Source: Bacilli bacterium
GTDB taxonomy: Bacteria > Bacillota_I > Bacilli_A > RF39 > UBA660
Assembly (NCBI GenBank): GCA_017519965.1
Contig: JAFWRK010000001.1
Span: 62,001 to 126,000, forward strand
DNA: 64,000 nucleotides
Direction of reading: 5' to 3'
The notes beneath the pieces are model-generated. The model was given only the letters and a program-made list of their open reading frames with translations, did not search any database and was not told the origin of the DNA. This document shows positions 18,070 through 29,500 of the stretch, piece after piece (positions within the stretch are counted from its first letter, which is position 1; every line of letters begins with the position of its first letter). Both the position numbers and the translations under genes were made by a program.

Positions 18070-19602
18070 CTATACCATTTTCTTAAGTCTTAATAGGTAC
18101 TCTTTACATTCATTAAAGTGTTCTTTACCGAATGCTTGATCTAGCCATTTAACGAAATCATCGATTTCATCACGAATATAAGCTATATTTAATTGTTCAA
18201 ATTTTCTGAAGATCTTTCTTGCTATGAAGTAGTCAACTGCATCTACTTCTGTTCCACCACATTCTATGAATGTTGCTACGAAATCTCTCATCTGCTTAAC
18301 GATACGGTTACCGAAAGCTATACGGAAATGTTTAATAACATAATTATCCATATCTTCAATTTTCTTTTCCATCTCAGCTGATAATTTATTCTTTTCTTTT
18401 GCTGCTTTAAATAATCCTTCTAGATATGAACTATTAATATCTAATGAGTCCATATCAATTGGGTCAAATACTTGTCCTTTATCGTTGATATCTATTGGCA
18501 TGGCACGGTCGTACACCTTATCAGTAACGGCAAATGTAGAGTCATCGTTATTGATTGTACCAATATACCACATGTTACCAGGAATTTGTAATTTACCATT
18601 TTTTAATAGTTTTGGATCTGAATCCCATGTACTTGGAACTAACTCAATTATCCATTCATCACGGCTAGGCATTTCTAGAATAGATAACATTTCTGCGAAA
18701 TAATACTCGACACGGGCGATATTCATTTCATCTAGTACTGTTACATATACATCATCAGTGTAATTAGCTTTATATAAACCTTTTAATACGTCTGTTTCAT
18801 TGAACTTTTTAGTAAATTCATTGAAGTATCCAAAAAGCTCTGTTCTATCTCTCCAAGATGGTTGTACTGATGCGATAATTGCATCGTTCTTTATAAATTT
18901 ACCCCAGGCATAAGCTAAGGAAGTTTTACCAGTACCAGAAATACCTTGTAGGATAACTAATCTAGTACAGCTTAAACCTGAAATAAATAATCTAATCATA
19001 TCACTTGTATAATATAGTCTTAATTTTGATGCTGCAAAGTTTCTAAAATGTTCAACTAACTCTTGTAATGTGAATGTATTGCCATAGTTAACTGGTTTAT
19101 AATTAGCATATTCAACATCAATTTCATGTAATTTACTAAATCTGATGTTAGATAAGTCAACGTCTTTCTTCTCACCTTCGGATACATCTTCTTCATCTGT
19201 TATGTTAGCTTCATCTGGTTTAAGTCCTAATTGAGATACTTTCATAGCTAAGATCTTATCTTTTTCATTTGATAATTTAGCTACTTCTTTATTTAAGTTA
19301 CCTATCTCTTCTAACATTGATTCTTGTTCTACTAGTGTTTTTCTAAATCTAATGTATTTTCTTATTATGAACCATCCTAATAAAAGAATTAGTGTTAGTA
19401 TTACTGCTAATACTATGATAGCTATAACTACTAATATCCATTCTCCCATTTTGAAGTCTTCTCTATACATTGATATTACGTATCCATATTCTCTTACATT
19501 GAACATTTGAATGAAACCTAGAATTATTCCTTTGAATATTCCTAGAAAACCTTCAAAGAATACGGACATAAATTCATAAAGAAATCTTACAAATGTATCC
19601 AT
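18070..19602 (-). CDS. Membrane-anchored McrB-like AAA+ ATPase
   Basis: A 510-residue protein. Two N-terminal hydrophobic helices (about 10-33 and 54-80) are followed by a coiled coil (88-125) and a C-terminal AAA+ module of the McrB/dynein-midasin type: Walker A GISGTGKT (220-227), Walker B VTVLDEMN (287-294), the McrB-like sensor GTINNDDST (348-356) and an arginine-finger-like YDRAMP. Ordinary McrB is soluble and carries a DNA-binding N-terminus; here it is replaced by a membrane anchor. The ATG at 19602 is preferred over a TTG one codon earlier because GGAGG is correctly spaced. Its start overlaps the upstream stop (TGATG), so translation is coupled. Confidence 0.8.
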   Translation of the reverse strand: MDTFVRFLYEFMSVFFEGFLGIFKGIILGFIQMFNVREYGYVISMYREDFKMGEWILVVIAIIVLAVILTLILLLGWFIIRKYIRFRKTLVEQESMLEEIGNLNKEVAKLSNEKDKILAMKVSQLGLKPDEANITDEEDVSEGEKKDVDLSNIRFSKLHEIDVEYANYKPVNYGNTFTLQELVEHFRNFAASKLRLYYTSDMIRLFISGLSCTRLVILQGISGTGKTSLAYAWGKFIKNDAIIASVQPSWRDRTELFGYFNEFTKKFNETDVLKGLYKANYTDDVYVTVLDEMNIARVEYYFAEMLSILEMPSRDEWIIELVPSTWDSDPKLLKNGKLQIPGNMWYIGTINNDDSTFAVTDKVYDRAMPIDINDKGQVFDPIDMDSLDINSSYLEGLFKAAKEKNKLSAEMEKKIEDMDNYVIKHFRIAFGNRIVKQMRDFVATFIECGGTEVDAVDYFIARKIFRKFEQLNIAYIRDEIDDFVKWLDQAFGKEHFNECKEYLLRLKKMV

Positions 19603-20624
19603 CAAGCTTCCTCCTCGTATATTACTATTCTATTATCAGTATCAGCATAACTAATTATATCAGTTTCTCTCTTAGTTTTATAGCTTGTAACTATAAAAAA
19701 TTCAATTGGTAGTGTCAATATAGTTGCGAACTTTTTATCTATATCATTTACATATGTCATGTCTCTATAACATGATATTTTTACTTTATTATTGAACACT
19801 CTATTTCTTGTGAATAATATTTCATCTGTTAGTCCAATACCTATTTTTTTTATCATAAATGTATCATTTACTATATCTTTTATTTCTTTGCATATATCTC
19901 CATCAACTACAGCTGCATTTTCAAGTAATACTATATATCTTACGTCTTCTTCATATCCCATACATTTATCTTTTAATACTTTAAATGATAACTTATTTAA
20001 TATATTCATTGCTTTCTTTATATATAGTTTATTGTCTTTATATACTTGATTTACTAATGTTTTTCTATAACTGTGAAGCACTTTAATATCATAGCTCATA
20101 TCAATAATAACTATATTATTTTGCTTATGAGTTGTTAGTTCAAAGAATTCATTTAACTCTGTATCAAATATTTTATTTTCTTTAATAGTCATATTAGTGA
20201 ATTCTTTAATAAATTGTTCTTTTTTAGTTTTCTTACCTAAAATAATACTAATAAATTGATTTTTTTCTATTTCTTCTTCTAATACTTGTCTTAATTCATC
20301 TTTATCTGGATATATATTATCTAAACAACATAAGAAGTAAGCTACTTTTCTTAATTCTTTTATTTGTTTAGTATGTTCTTTATCATTTTCTACTAATTCT
20401 ATTTCAAGATTAATAAACTCTTCTTTTAAAACTCCAAAAGAAAATGGTATTCCATCTTCTACTGTTTCATATATATTATAAAATTTTGAATTAAAATAGT
20501 TGTCTATATATCTAGTAAGAATTTTATATGATATTTCTTCTTGACTAGAATTATATAAAGTCATACCTATTTTTTTTAGGTAATAGGTTTTAAATTTTTT
20601 ATATGATTCTACTATATTGTTCAT
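19602..20624 (-). CDS. Orphan cytosolic protein of the surface operon
   Basis: A 340-residue protein with no signal peptide or membrane helix and alternating charged helices and strands (NNIVIIDMSYD, VRYIVLLENAAVV, ATILTLPIEFFIVTSY). I do not recognise a family and see no nuclease, ATPase or transferase motif. The first ATG with a ribosome site (GGTGG) is at 20624; a GTG lies four codons earlier. It overlaps the AAA+ gene by one base, so it is probably a third component of the AAA+/DUF2357 complex (inference from coupling). Confidence 0.55.
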   Translation of the reverse strand: MNNIVESYKKFKTYYLKKIGMTLYNSSQEEISYKILTRYIDNYFNSKFYNIYETVEDGIPFSFGVLKEEFINLEIELVENDKEHTKQIKELRKVAYFLCCLDNIYPDKDELRQVLEEEIEKNQFISIILGKKTKKEQFIKEFTNMTIKENKIFDTELNEFFELTTHKQNNIVIIDMSYDIKVLHSYRKTLVNQVYKDNKLYIKKAMNILNKLSFKVLKDKCMGYEEDVRYIVLLENAAVVDGDICKEIKDIVNDTFMIKKIGIGLTDEILFTRNRVFNNKVKISCYRDMTYVNDIDKKFATILTLPIEFFIVTSYKTKRETDIISYADTDNRIVIYEEEA

Positions 20625-20700
20625 TCCAACCACCAACTATCTATTCTCTACTAAATTATAGCATATATATTTTTCTAATAAAAGTTATTAATACAATATT

Positions 20701-21639
20701 TTATTCTCTTGCTAATACTACATCCACTGTAACAATTGAATTAGGATTTGTTATTGGATATGTATAATTATTCGACGGATTATTCTTATAAAAGATTATT
20801 TTTTTATTTGTTGCAGCGTCTACTTTAAATGTATATTTTGATACATAGTTTTTTCCATTTATCGTTGTTTCTTGATATCCCGTGGATAATCTATTCTTTA
20901 TTGATTCATCAGTTGAATCAAGTATTACAACGTTTGGATCAAATGTTAAAGTTACTTTCGCTGAGAAGCATTTTGCTTTATCAGTATCAGATAATGTTTC
21001 ATAGTCTTCTTGTGACAAAGTTGATCCAGCGGTATGTGTTCCAAAGGTTTGCTCTACTTCATAATATGCCATTGAATTAGTTAAGTTTAGATTTAATGCT
21101 AATTCTCCAGCGGCATCATCTATATAATATGTGAACCTACTATTAACAACATTTAATGTATATGTTGCAGATAATTCTTTCTCATATGGATATGTAGATT
21201 TAGCAATTGTTTTAAAACTAATTGATTCTCCTGCTGAAAAACTTACTTTAGGAGTTATTGTTACTTGATAACTGTCTGTATGAGATTCTTTTCTTATTGT
21301 TCCACTTGACTTACTTGTTGTACATGTTAATTTTGTTTCATCACATTCTACACTTATAGTATATTCTATATCACTATTAGTATATCTTTCATCTGTTTTT
21401 TTATTACTAACTTCAACGGTTACGAAGTATGAACTAATACCATTCCAGTTATTAATTTGATATTGTTTATTATTTATAGATAATACTGAACTATTGAAGT
21501 AAAATCTCTTAGTTTCTAGTATATAGTTATTAATAATATTGTAGATATATTTAGCATAAACTACTCCTACTATAAATACTGCTACTAATACCAGTAATAT
21601 TGAAGTACTTATTATTTTGTGTTTTCTAATAAACTTCAT
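20701..21639 (-). CDS. SipW-type secreted/anchored beta-sandwich protein
   Basis: A 312-residue protein with a single N-terminal helix (about 9-27) ending VVYAKYIYN, then only beta-rich, Ser/Thr-rich sequence. About 35-170 resembles an Ig-like or adhesin fold with paired cysteines (VECDETKLTCTTS); 170-312 looks like a second domain. No LPxTG motif. Good AAGGAG ribosome site. It lies 11 bases after the 21651 gene, within the operon reading 22843 to 15595. Probably a fibre subunit or surface adhesin. Confidence 0.6.
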   Translation of the reverse strand: MKFIRKHKIISTSILLVLVAVFIVGVVYAKYIYNIINNYILETKRFYFNSSVLSINNKQYQINNWNGISSYFVTVEVSNKKTDERYTNSDIEYTISVECDETKLTCTTSKSSGTIRKESHTDSYQVTITPKVSFSAGESISFKTIAKSTYPYEKELSATYTLNVVNSRFTYYIDDAAGELALNLNLTNSMAYYEVEQTFGTHTAGSTLSQEDYETLSDTDKAKCFSAKVTLTFDPNVVILDSTDESIKNRLSTGYQETTINGKNYVSKYTFKVDAATNKKIIFYKNNPSNNYTYPITNPNSIVTVDVVLARE

Positions 21640-21650
21640 ATTGTTCTCCT

Positions 21651-22244
21651 TTATACTTTTTGTTCTGAATAAATTGCTACTTCTATGTTTTCAGGTACTC
21701 CTGCATATTGTAAATATGTTTTATATACTAATGGATATTCTACTACTAAAATGTAAGTGTCTTTTCTTCTAACATTATATTGGAATTCATATGTTGGTGA
21801 TTTAGTATATAGTTTATACCAGGCATTATCTTCGTCTTGTACTAAAGTATATCCATTTGCTATATTTGTTGCGCTAGCACTATATTGTTCATTTCTAACT
21901 AATTTAAGTGTTATTGGTAGATTTGTAGTTGTTTTTAATTGAATATAATATTTTAAGTTAATATCCCCATTTTCTGTATCATTATAATTGGATACTGTAA
22001 ATGTATATTGATAAGCTGTATCACTAGGTATTATTGCTTCTGGATCTATATTAAATGTTAATTTTTCATCTTTTAATAAATATATTGCTTTATCAATATT
22101 TGCACTTAATTTAGCATTTGTTTCATATTTTGCATATGATTGTGCAAAGAATGTACCTAGTAAAAGGAAAAGTAGGAGTACTAATGAAACTTTCATTATG
22201 TTCTTTACTCTTTCTTCACCTATTAATTCAATAAGTTTAACCAT
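21651..22244 (-). CDS. SipW-dependent-type secreted protein
   Basis: A 197-residue protein. The hydrophobic core (about 17-33) ends FAQSYAKYETNAKLSANIDKA, the typical SipW/TasA processing region. The mature part is all beta (YTFTVSNYNDTENGDINLKYYIQLK, TYILVVEYPLVYK). The layout YAKYxT followed by an A-x-I-x-KA-rich start resembles camelysin-family subunits. Ribosome site AGGTGA. It is the second gene after the promoter at 22865. Confidence 0.7.
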   Translation of the reverse strand: MVKLIELIGEERVKNIMKVSLVLLLFLLLGTFFAQSYAKYETNAKLSANIDKAIYLLKDEKLTFNIDPEAIIPSDTAYQYTFTVSNYNDTENGDINLKYYIQLKTTTNLPITLKLVRNEQYSASATNIANGYTLVQDEDNAWYKLYTKSPTYEFQYNVRRKDTYILVVEYPLVYKTYLQYAGVPENIEVAIYSEQKV

Positions 22245-22255
22245 TATATCACCTG

Positions 22256-22843
22256 CTATTCGTTGTAAGGTATTAGTGTCTCTCCTGTATATTGTATTGC
22301 ATTTAGATTTATTTCTGCAAAGCTGTCACTTGTTGTATCTTCTTTATATTCTATTAGTGATCCATCATCTATCCATTCTAATACTATTGTTAAGTTTTTT
22401 ACTGTTGATAGTGATGACTTATTAATAATTGCTGAATATGCTGAAGGACCAGTTCTAACTATTGTTAAGTTATTTGATTGTATACTAGTCAATGTTAGAT
22501 ATTTGTCAGTATTTACTGATTTGTCTGTTATTGAAAAAGTAAGTAGTATAGCTACATCACTACTTGATGCATCTATTGTTACTGGATATGTTAATATAGC
22601 TCCAGGTCCTACTTTTCCTGCTCTAATATTATTAAGAGTATTCATTGTATATGTTAAATTAATTGTATTTGAATTATTAGTTATTTCTTGATCATTGACT
22701 TTTATAGACCATCTAGCTATATTATTATGAGCTGTAGCTGATACGATTGATTCATATGCTCCTTGGGCTCCTCTTACTACTAAGTAGGCAAAGCATAGAA
22801 TTAATAAAAATATAATCAATGTTACTTTTCTTTTATCTTTCAT
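22256..22843 (-). CDS. SipW-dependent-type secreted protein, paralogue of the 14968 product
   Basis: A 195-residue protein with an N-terminal signal helix (about 7-25) ending RGAQGAYES, then ATAHNNIARWSIKVNDQEI and PGAILTYPVTIDASSSDVA, and EWIDDGS near the C-terminus. These three blocks align in order with the 14968-15567 product, so the two are paralogues at opposite ends of the operon. It is the first gene of its transcription unit, with an extended -10 promoter just upstream and an AGGTGA ribosome site. Confidence 0.7.
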   Translation of the reverse strand: MKDKRKVTLIIFLLILCFAYLVVRGAQGAYESIVSATAHNNIARWSIKVNDQEITNNSNTINLTYTMNTLNNIRAGKVGPGAILTYPVTIDASSSDVAILLTFSITDKSVNTDKYLTLTSIQSNNLTIVRTGPSAYSAIINKSSLSTVKNLTIVLEWIDDGSLIEYKEDTTSDSFAEINLNAIQYTGETLIPYNE

Positions 22844-22864
22844 ATTTTCACCTAGTTTGATGTA

Positions 22865-22873
22865 ATTATATCA
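22865..22873 (-). promoter_or_regulatory. Extended -10 promoter of the 22843-15595 operon
   Basis: Minus-strand TGATATAAT, about 22 bases before the ATG at 22843 and downstream of the terminator of the preceding unit, so it starts a new transcript of eight genes. Confidence 0.6.
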
Positions 22874-22901
22874 TAATTACAACTCAATTTGAATATATCA
22901 T

Positions 22902-22931
22902 AAAAAAAAATAAGGATTTTTTATCCTTATT
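22902..22931 (-). terminator. Terminator after the degenerate peptidase gene
   Basis: AATAAGGAT (22909-22917) pairs with ATCCTTATT (22923-22931), with a long T-run on the minus strand (A-run 22902-22910). It overlaps the stop codon at 22927 and ends the unit that contains the giant protein gene. Confidence 0.85.
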
Positions 22932-23496
22932 TTTTTTCTTCAAGTATTTCTATTTCTTCTATAAAATCATTCTTCTCAAATTTTAATAATACTATAAATG
23001 AGTATACATGATATATGAAGATACACATCATTGGTAATAATACTAAGAATAGGAATCCCATTTTAGACTCTAATGCTTTTAATATTTTACCTAGATGTCT
23101 ATGAATTGAAATGTAATTACCAATTACTTTTCTATCATTTACTGTTGATGTTTCTCCTACATTTTTAACATCTAATGAATAGATTTGTCCGAAACCATCA
23201 TCTTTTACTTCTGTTATTGGAGCTCTTTTAACATAATATTGATCATTAATAACACTGTAATAATAAATTACACTACCCACTTGAATGTTTTTATCATTCT
23301 TAATTATTAATAAATCTCCTTGTTCTACTCCATCTAATAAAGTTGCTTGTCCTTTATTAACTTCTACTAGAGTATAATCTCCAAATTGTGTATAACCATA
23401 ATCATTTACAAATAGTAAACATCCAGTAAGGAATATTACATATGCTATGATTAATACTTCTACTATTCCTAAAATAAATGATCCCAATCTTTTCAT
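22927..23496 (-). CDS. Signal-peptidase-I-like protein with altered catalytic residues
   Basis: A 189-residue protein with the layout of SipW-type peptidases: N-terminal membrane helix (about 8-30), a small beta-rich domain with VEQGDLLIIK (57-66), matching the family's 'vnDIIVVK' strand, and a C-terminal helix (GFLFLVLLPMMCIF) very like that of the 16379 peptidase. Aligning on that strand puts T52 where the catalytic Ser should be, and YYVKRAP puts K90 where the His of 'THR' should be. It is therefore either inactive, acting as a scaffold or chaperone, or an unusual Thr/Lys variant. It lies 33 bases after the giant secreted protein. Confidence 0.6.
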   Translation of the reverse strand: MKRLGSFILGIVEVLIIAYVIFLTGCLLFVNDYGYTQFGDYTLVEVNKGQATLLDGVEQGDLLIIKNDKNIQVGSVIYYYSVINDQYYVKRAPITEVKDDGFGQIYSLDVKNVGETSTVNDRKVIGNYISIHRHLGKILKALESKMGFLFLVLLPMMCIFIYHVYSFIVLLKFEKNDFIEEIEILEEKK

Positions 23497-23529
23497 CTTT
23501 TTATCACCATCCTAATTTTAACATACATA

Positions 23530-26500
23530 TTAGTTCGAAACAACTTCTTTTTTAACTATTAAGTATGCCTCATCTGTGTCTACAACTTGATCTCCATCAC
23601 ATAGTTTAAATACTAATTTATATGTTCCACTAGGAACTCCACTATCAATTTCTAGTGATACACTTCTTGGAGATGCTCCAAATGGTATTGCTACTTCATA
23701 TGGACTAGTAGGAGACAATGTTCTAGATAAACTTGTTGCAATTACCATTGTATGATCTATTTCTTCATATTGTGTTGAATCATATGTATCAGTTTTTCTC
23801 TTATATATACTTAACCTTAAATTAGTATTATTTAATGATGATCTATATTTGATTACATATGTGTTAGTGTTTGTACCTAATTCGTTTTGTTCTGTTTCTC
23901 TATAGAAGATTTTTGTTTTATCATGATTATCTACTGTAATCTCATTATTAGCACTTACTACTTGAATATTTTGTGTGTATGTAGGAGTATCTAATTCTGA
24001 TGAATGTAATCCATCTGGAGATGCTATAATTGAATATTTTACTGTATAATTACCTGCTGGTAACAATGAATCTACTGTAATGTTAAGATTTCTTGTTAAC
24101 CTTGTAACTTTATCAGCTAATTTAATTCTAAATACTCCATCACTATCTACGAAATAGTCTACATTATTTATTGTTACCTTACTACCTGATAACATTGATG
24201 AACTTACACTATTTCCTTGACTATTGAAGAACTGAATATTGACACCCATACAACTTGCTTCATAGTTAGTATCGATAACTTTTATGTTAGTTCCACTAGT
24301 TGAGTATGATACTTCTGAAGTATATATTGTAGTATTTGGACTATCATAATAATAATTTGTATTTGCTGTTGTTACTGTTTGAGATAATGCTATATTTGAT
24401 GTTGTATATATATTGAATACCATAGCTCTATCTTCCAAACGTTTCTCTAAAACACTTATTGTAGTTCTGTCTTGTGAATTACGCATTTCAAATAACATTT
24501 CGTTATCTAATTGAGCAGTTGTTATATTTGCTCCTTTGAAATCGAATATGAACAAGAACTCTTCATAAGCCATTCCTAAATCATTATCATAATAAGCAGT
24601 GTTCATTGCGGTATCACTATACTTATTCGTCGATGTTGTAGTATCCATTGCTAAGAAGTCCGACAATCGATAAGTTACTTCGTGATCTACAGCTAATTGA
24701 TTTACTTTTTGTTGATAATTTGTTGAATCAACTTCATAGTAATAATACTTTGGAGTTTCTCCTGATACATCAAGCATTGTTATTGTTGTACCAACTGGTA
24801 AAACATAACTAGATACTAGTGTACGATAATTATCATTATTTGCACCATATACATCAGCCTTAGGTTTATTAGATATTAGTGAATAATACTCTGTAAATTG
24901 TGATTTTGGAGTAATATTAACAGCTGTTGTAATTGGCATTGAATATTTCTTACCATAAGTAATACTTGCATCGTATTGATCTCCATCATTATGAGCTTGA
25001 GCTATTATATTAATCTTAATAGTAACTATTTTTACATCCATTTCATAACCGTTTTTTGGAGTCTCTGCTTCCATAGTGATCTTTAATGTTCCTAGATCAC
25101 CTTCCATCTCAATGTTCTTAGCATGATATAAATAGAACATTAATGATGCAGCACCTGCTTCAGAGTTTGTTAAATAAACTTGATCACCGGTATATGAACC
25201 ACCATTAGCACTTAAGAAAGATGTTTTCTTAAATCCAGTCCATTCAGTTGTTTCACTCTTCATATTAAGACCAAATTTTTTAGATTCTGTTGAACCTACT
25301 CTTGCAAATTTTGGTACTTGTGATTCATCAACTAATGTTAAATCACTTTGGAATTCTGAATCATCAAATTGTAATACTGTGAATTTTGTATCTCCATTAG
25401 GGAAATCAATTAATGATAATGCATGAGTACCCATAGATAGGTATTTAGATGCAGTCATTATAAATTCATATTCAATTGATTCTGTACCTATTTGCCATCT
25501 GTAGTAATTTGTATTATCTGGAGTTGGTACTATATAAGCTGTTCTAACTACGTTATAGTTTGTTTCTTCATCTAAGTAGTTAGTATAGAATCCATCTTTT
25601 GTAATATCATGATTTGTAGTATGTTGTCCTAATACATAAGAACTACCTATTACTAAATCTGATGCATTACTTGATGTTCCATATGTATATCTTGAACAAT
25701 CATAAACTCCAGTTTGTGTAATATTTCCCGCAGAGTTTCTATACATTCCAAAGAATGTCATACCTGTTACTTTACCATATTCTGTAGCATCTTCATCAAG
25801 TGCAACATTTAAGTTTTTATTAGCTAACATATATACTCTGTTATCTACATTCTTTGTAACAAGTTTTGTTTGATCATTTATATTTACTTCTGCAACTTCT
25901 TGAGTTACTACTCCGCCTTCTTCTACATCTACTGCTGATGTAAATGATACTAATTGGTTTGCATTTTGGTCTAGTAATAATGTTGTGTTATTTTTGATTG
26001 TTAAACCACCAATTGAAGAATCTTGTGCAAGTCTCTTACCTATCAAACTGAATGAATATAAGTCATCTGAGTATTTGTTTGTTGTATCTTTTGCACCTGT
26101 TAAATGAATAACTGATTCATCTATTGTTAAGTTTTGTGTTCTTTGAATAGATATATTTTCACTAGGACTAGCTAATGTACCTAATTTTTTAATATAAATT
26201 GATGATGTACCACTTGATGATGAGGCATTTCCTGAACCGAAGATTGAACCTTGTAATTGGAATGTATGTGAGTTTTCAGTATAGCCTTCTCCATTTATAT
26301 TAATGTCAATTTCTTGTGTTACGGATATAGCTGTATAGTCATATGTAGGAGATCCTGATGCATTTGATTCTCCTCCACCAAATACTGTTCCTTTTATTAA
26401 AATATTTTCTTCATCTAATCCGTTTATATTAACTGCTGATGTTCCTATATTAACATTTGCTGCTCCATAAACTACTGATGTATTAGCTCCACCATAGACA

Positions 26501-29500
26501 TTTCGATAGATTGTTCCACCTACTATGTTTACTGTTGATGTTGCTGCTGTTTGTGAAGAACCTGTACCAGCAGAGTTTCCTGATCCGAAGACTGATCCAT
26601 TTGGAGATGTAGAATTTACTGTTCCTATTGTACTAGTACCTTCTAATGTTACTGTTGTATTACCTCTAACATATGCTTGATTTCCTCCGGCATATAGGCT
26701 TCCTTCTATAGATGAGTCTTTTACTCTTATATTTGTATTTCCTAAAACTTCTCCTTGATTTCCTCCACCGAAGGCATTTCCAGATACATCGGCATTTTTT
26801 ATAGATACTCCTGTATTTGTTTGGACATCGGCTCTATTTCCACCACCGTAAACATTTCCAAATGTTCCATCATTTATTTCAACGTCTGTTTCTGTTACAG
26901 CTGCAAAGTTTCCTCCACCGAATAAATCTGTAATTGTTCCAGTTGTAACTTCAACATTTGTTGATCCTGTTACTGCTTTATATCCTCCACCATATACAGA
27001 ATCTATATTTCCTTCTTCGATTAGTACATTGGCAGTTACTGTATTTCCTCCGGCATTATTTCCACCATATACACCAACTAAATGTTGTGATGTATCAATT
27101 GTTACGTTTGTTTCTGTTACTGTACCTAATTGGTTAGATCCTCCAAATACAAATTCTCTTATTGTACCACCTGTTACAGATACATTTGTTGTTCCGGCAC
27201 CTACTTCGTTTCCTCCTCCATAGATACTTTGGTTTGTTGTAGCTCCGCTAACATTTACATTAGTTGTTGTTGTATTACCTCCGATGTTGTTAGCTCCAAA
27301 TATATTTTGAACTGTACCAGCTGTAACTGTTACGTTACTTGTTGTGATATTACCGCTTTCGTTAGATCCACCATATATATTATTACTTATTGTTGATCCT
27401 TGTAAGTAAATGTTTGTTGTTGTTTGACCTGTATTGTTACCTCCACCGAAGGCATTTCCTATAGTTCCACCGTTTAAGTATACTTTATCTGTTCCACTAG
27501 GGCTTCCTACTAGGTCATTACCACCAAATACTTTACCTATTGAACCACCATTAATTGTTACTGTGATGGCACCATATTCTTTTGGAGTGTAAGTTACATT
27601 ACTTACTATACCTCCTTTACTTCCACCAAAGACATTATTAACAATAACACCTTTATTAACTGTTACATTAGTTGATTTTGAATTAGTAAAGCTTCCGTTT
27701 TCTGTTGTACCATTTACTGTACCGAAAGCAGATCCTCCATAAACATTTCCTTCTATTCTAGGTGTTGTTTGAACTGAATTATTTCCAATAGTTACGCTTA
27801 CATTATCTCTTACATAAGTACCTGGATTGTTGTTATTTTGGTGTCCACCTTCACCACCACCATAAACGTCTGTCTTTATAGTTCCACCGTTTACTGTTAC
27901 GTTAGTGCTTCCATAAATTATTCCTTTAACACTTGAACCTCCAAATACTGATTCATCTATTGTTCCACCATTTACTCCGATAGTAATAGCTGCATTAACA
28001 CTAGATGTTCCTGCTCCGTTACGGTTTCCTCCACCATAGACAGAGCCATTTATTTGTCCAGCGTTTATTCTTACTTCTGTAGTAACTGAATCACTTGATG
28101 TAGAACCTCCAACTGCTCCGTAGTTTCCTCCTCCGTAGACATTTCCTTGGATTGTTCCTCCATTTATAAGTACTCTAGAGTTTTCTACTGATCCGATTGT
28201 TGATACTGATGAGTTACCATTTCCGGCACCGAATACATTACCTGGTAATACTTCGAATAATCCTGTTGAATTACCTCCACCGATTGTAGCAGTTCCTCCG
28301 ATGTATACAAATGTATTTCCGTCTAGTGTACCTTTTCTACTATTTGAACCATCTCCACTGTTTCCATTAGATCCACCGAATACACCATAGTTAACTTGTC
28401 CACCTGTTACTGCAACAATTCTGTTACCATATGTTTCAGATACTCCGGCTCCTCCTACTACAAGGTCTACTTTTCCACCTTTAATAAATAGATATGAGTC
28501 ATTCATAGTATTTCTATTGCTTGATGTGAATGCTCCTCCTATAAGGTTATAAATATAGCCACCTTCTAATGTAACTTGTCTTGCAGCATAGTGAGTATTA
28601 CCTGTAGTACCACGACCACCGGCATATACTCCACATGAGTAATTATTTTTACTTGTTCCGTATGATCCACTTTTTATTATTTGAGTTGCTGCTACTTTAT
28701 TGTCAGCATCACTTCTTAGGTTTCCTCCCCAGCCTCCAGCTGTTGAGTGATATACATGTAGATAATCATTATCTTCACCTACTCTATCAAAGTCACATCC
28801 TAGAACTGCTACTCCATCTACATATTGATTTGTATATGAATCTGCTGATCCACCAGTAACACTGATATTATTATATTTACCACTCTCAACTATCATTTTA
28901 TATCTTGTTAATGATGAACTAGATCCTGTTGATGATAAGTTTCCTGCCATTACACTGTCAGCGTTAACTCGTGATGTGCTTGATGGGAATTCGATTCCTC
29001 TTCCAATTTTAAAATTATGGTAGTTACCATATATATTTTCATATGTATTACTGCTTGGAGGTCCAGCATTATTAGATGCATCAGTATCTATATTACCTGA
29101 GGTTGTTATATATTCTATTCTTAAGTCTTCATTTGGAGAAATATATCCATTGTATATGTTTATACTTCCACTACTTCTATAATCGCTTCCTCCATAAAGT
29201 GATGTTACTGTCATTGGTTTTGTATTACGATATCTATTACTTGATCTACTTAGAGATGCTCTTAATACAACTATATTTGTATCTCTTGTAGTTAAATAAT
29301 ATGTATTTGTATCTCCATTAGCTAAAGTATTTACTGTTCCATTAGTTGAATATGGAATTAATTGATAATATGTTTGATTATTTCCATTTCCAGAAGTTTG
29401 TAATTCTCCATTTTCATCATAGTATCCAGCTTTACTTCCACTTACTCTTACTGCTCTAAAGAATCCTGCTAATAAATCTCCATTATTTAAATAGTTCCCT

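Noticed and set aside
16950..19602. Type IV restriction (McrBC) system
   Set aside because: The ATPase has membrane helices in place of a DNA-binding domain, the partner shows no nuclease motif, and the genes are coupled to secreted-protein genes. Kept only as an alternative.
26215..28560. CRISPR-like or tandem DNA repeat because of recurring CCACC blocks
   Set aside because: The blocks encode the Gly-Gly of a protein repeat, spacing varies and no identical repeat unit exists.
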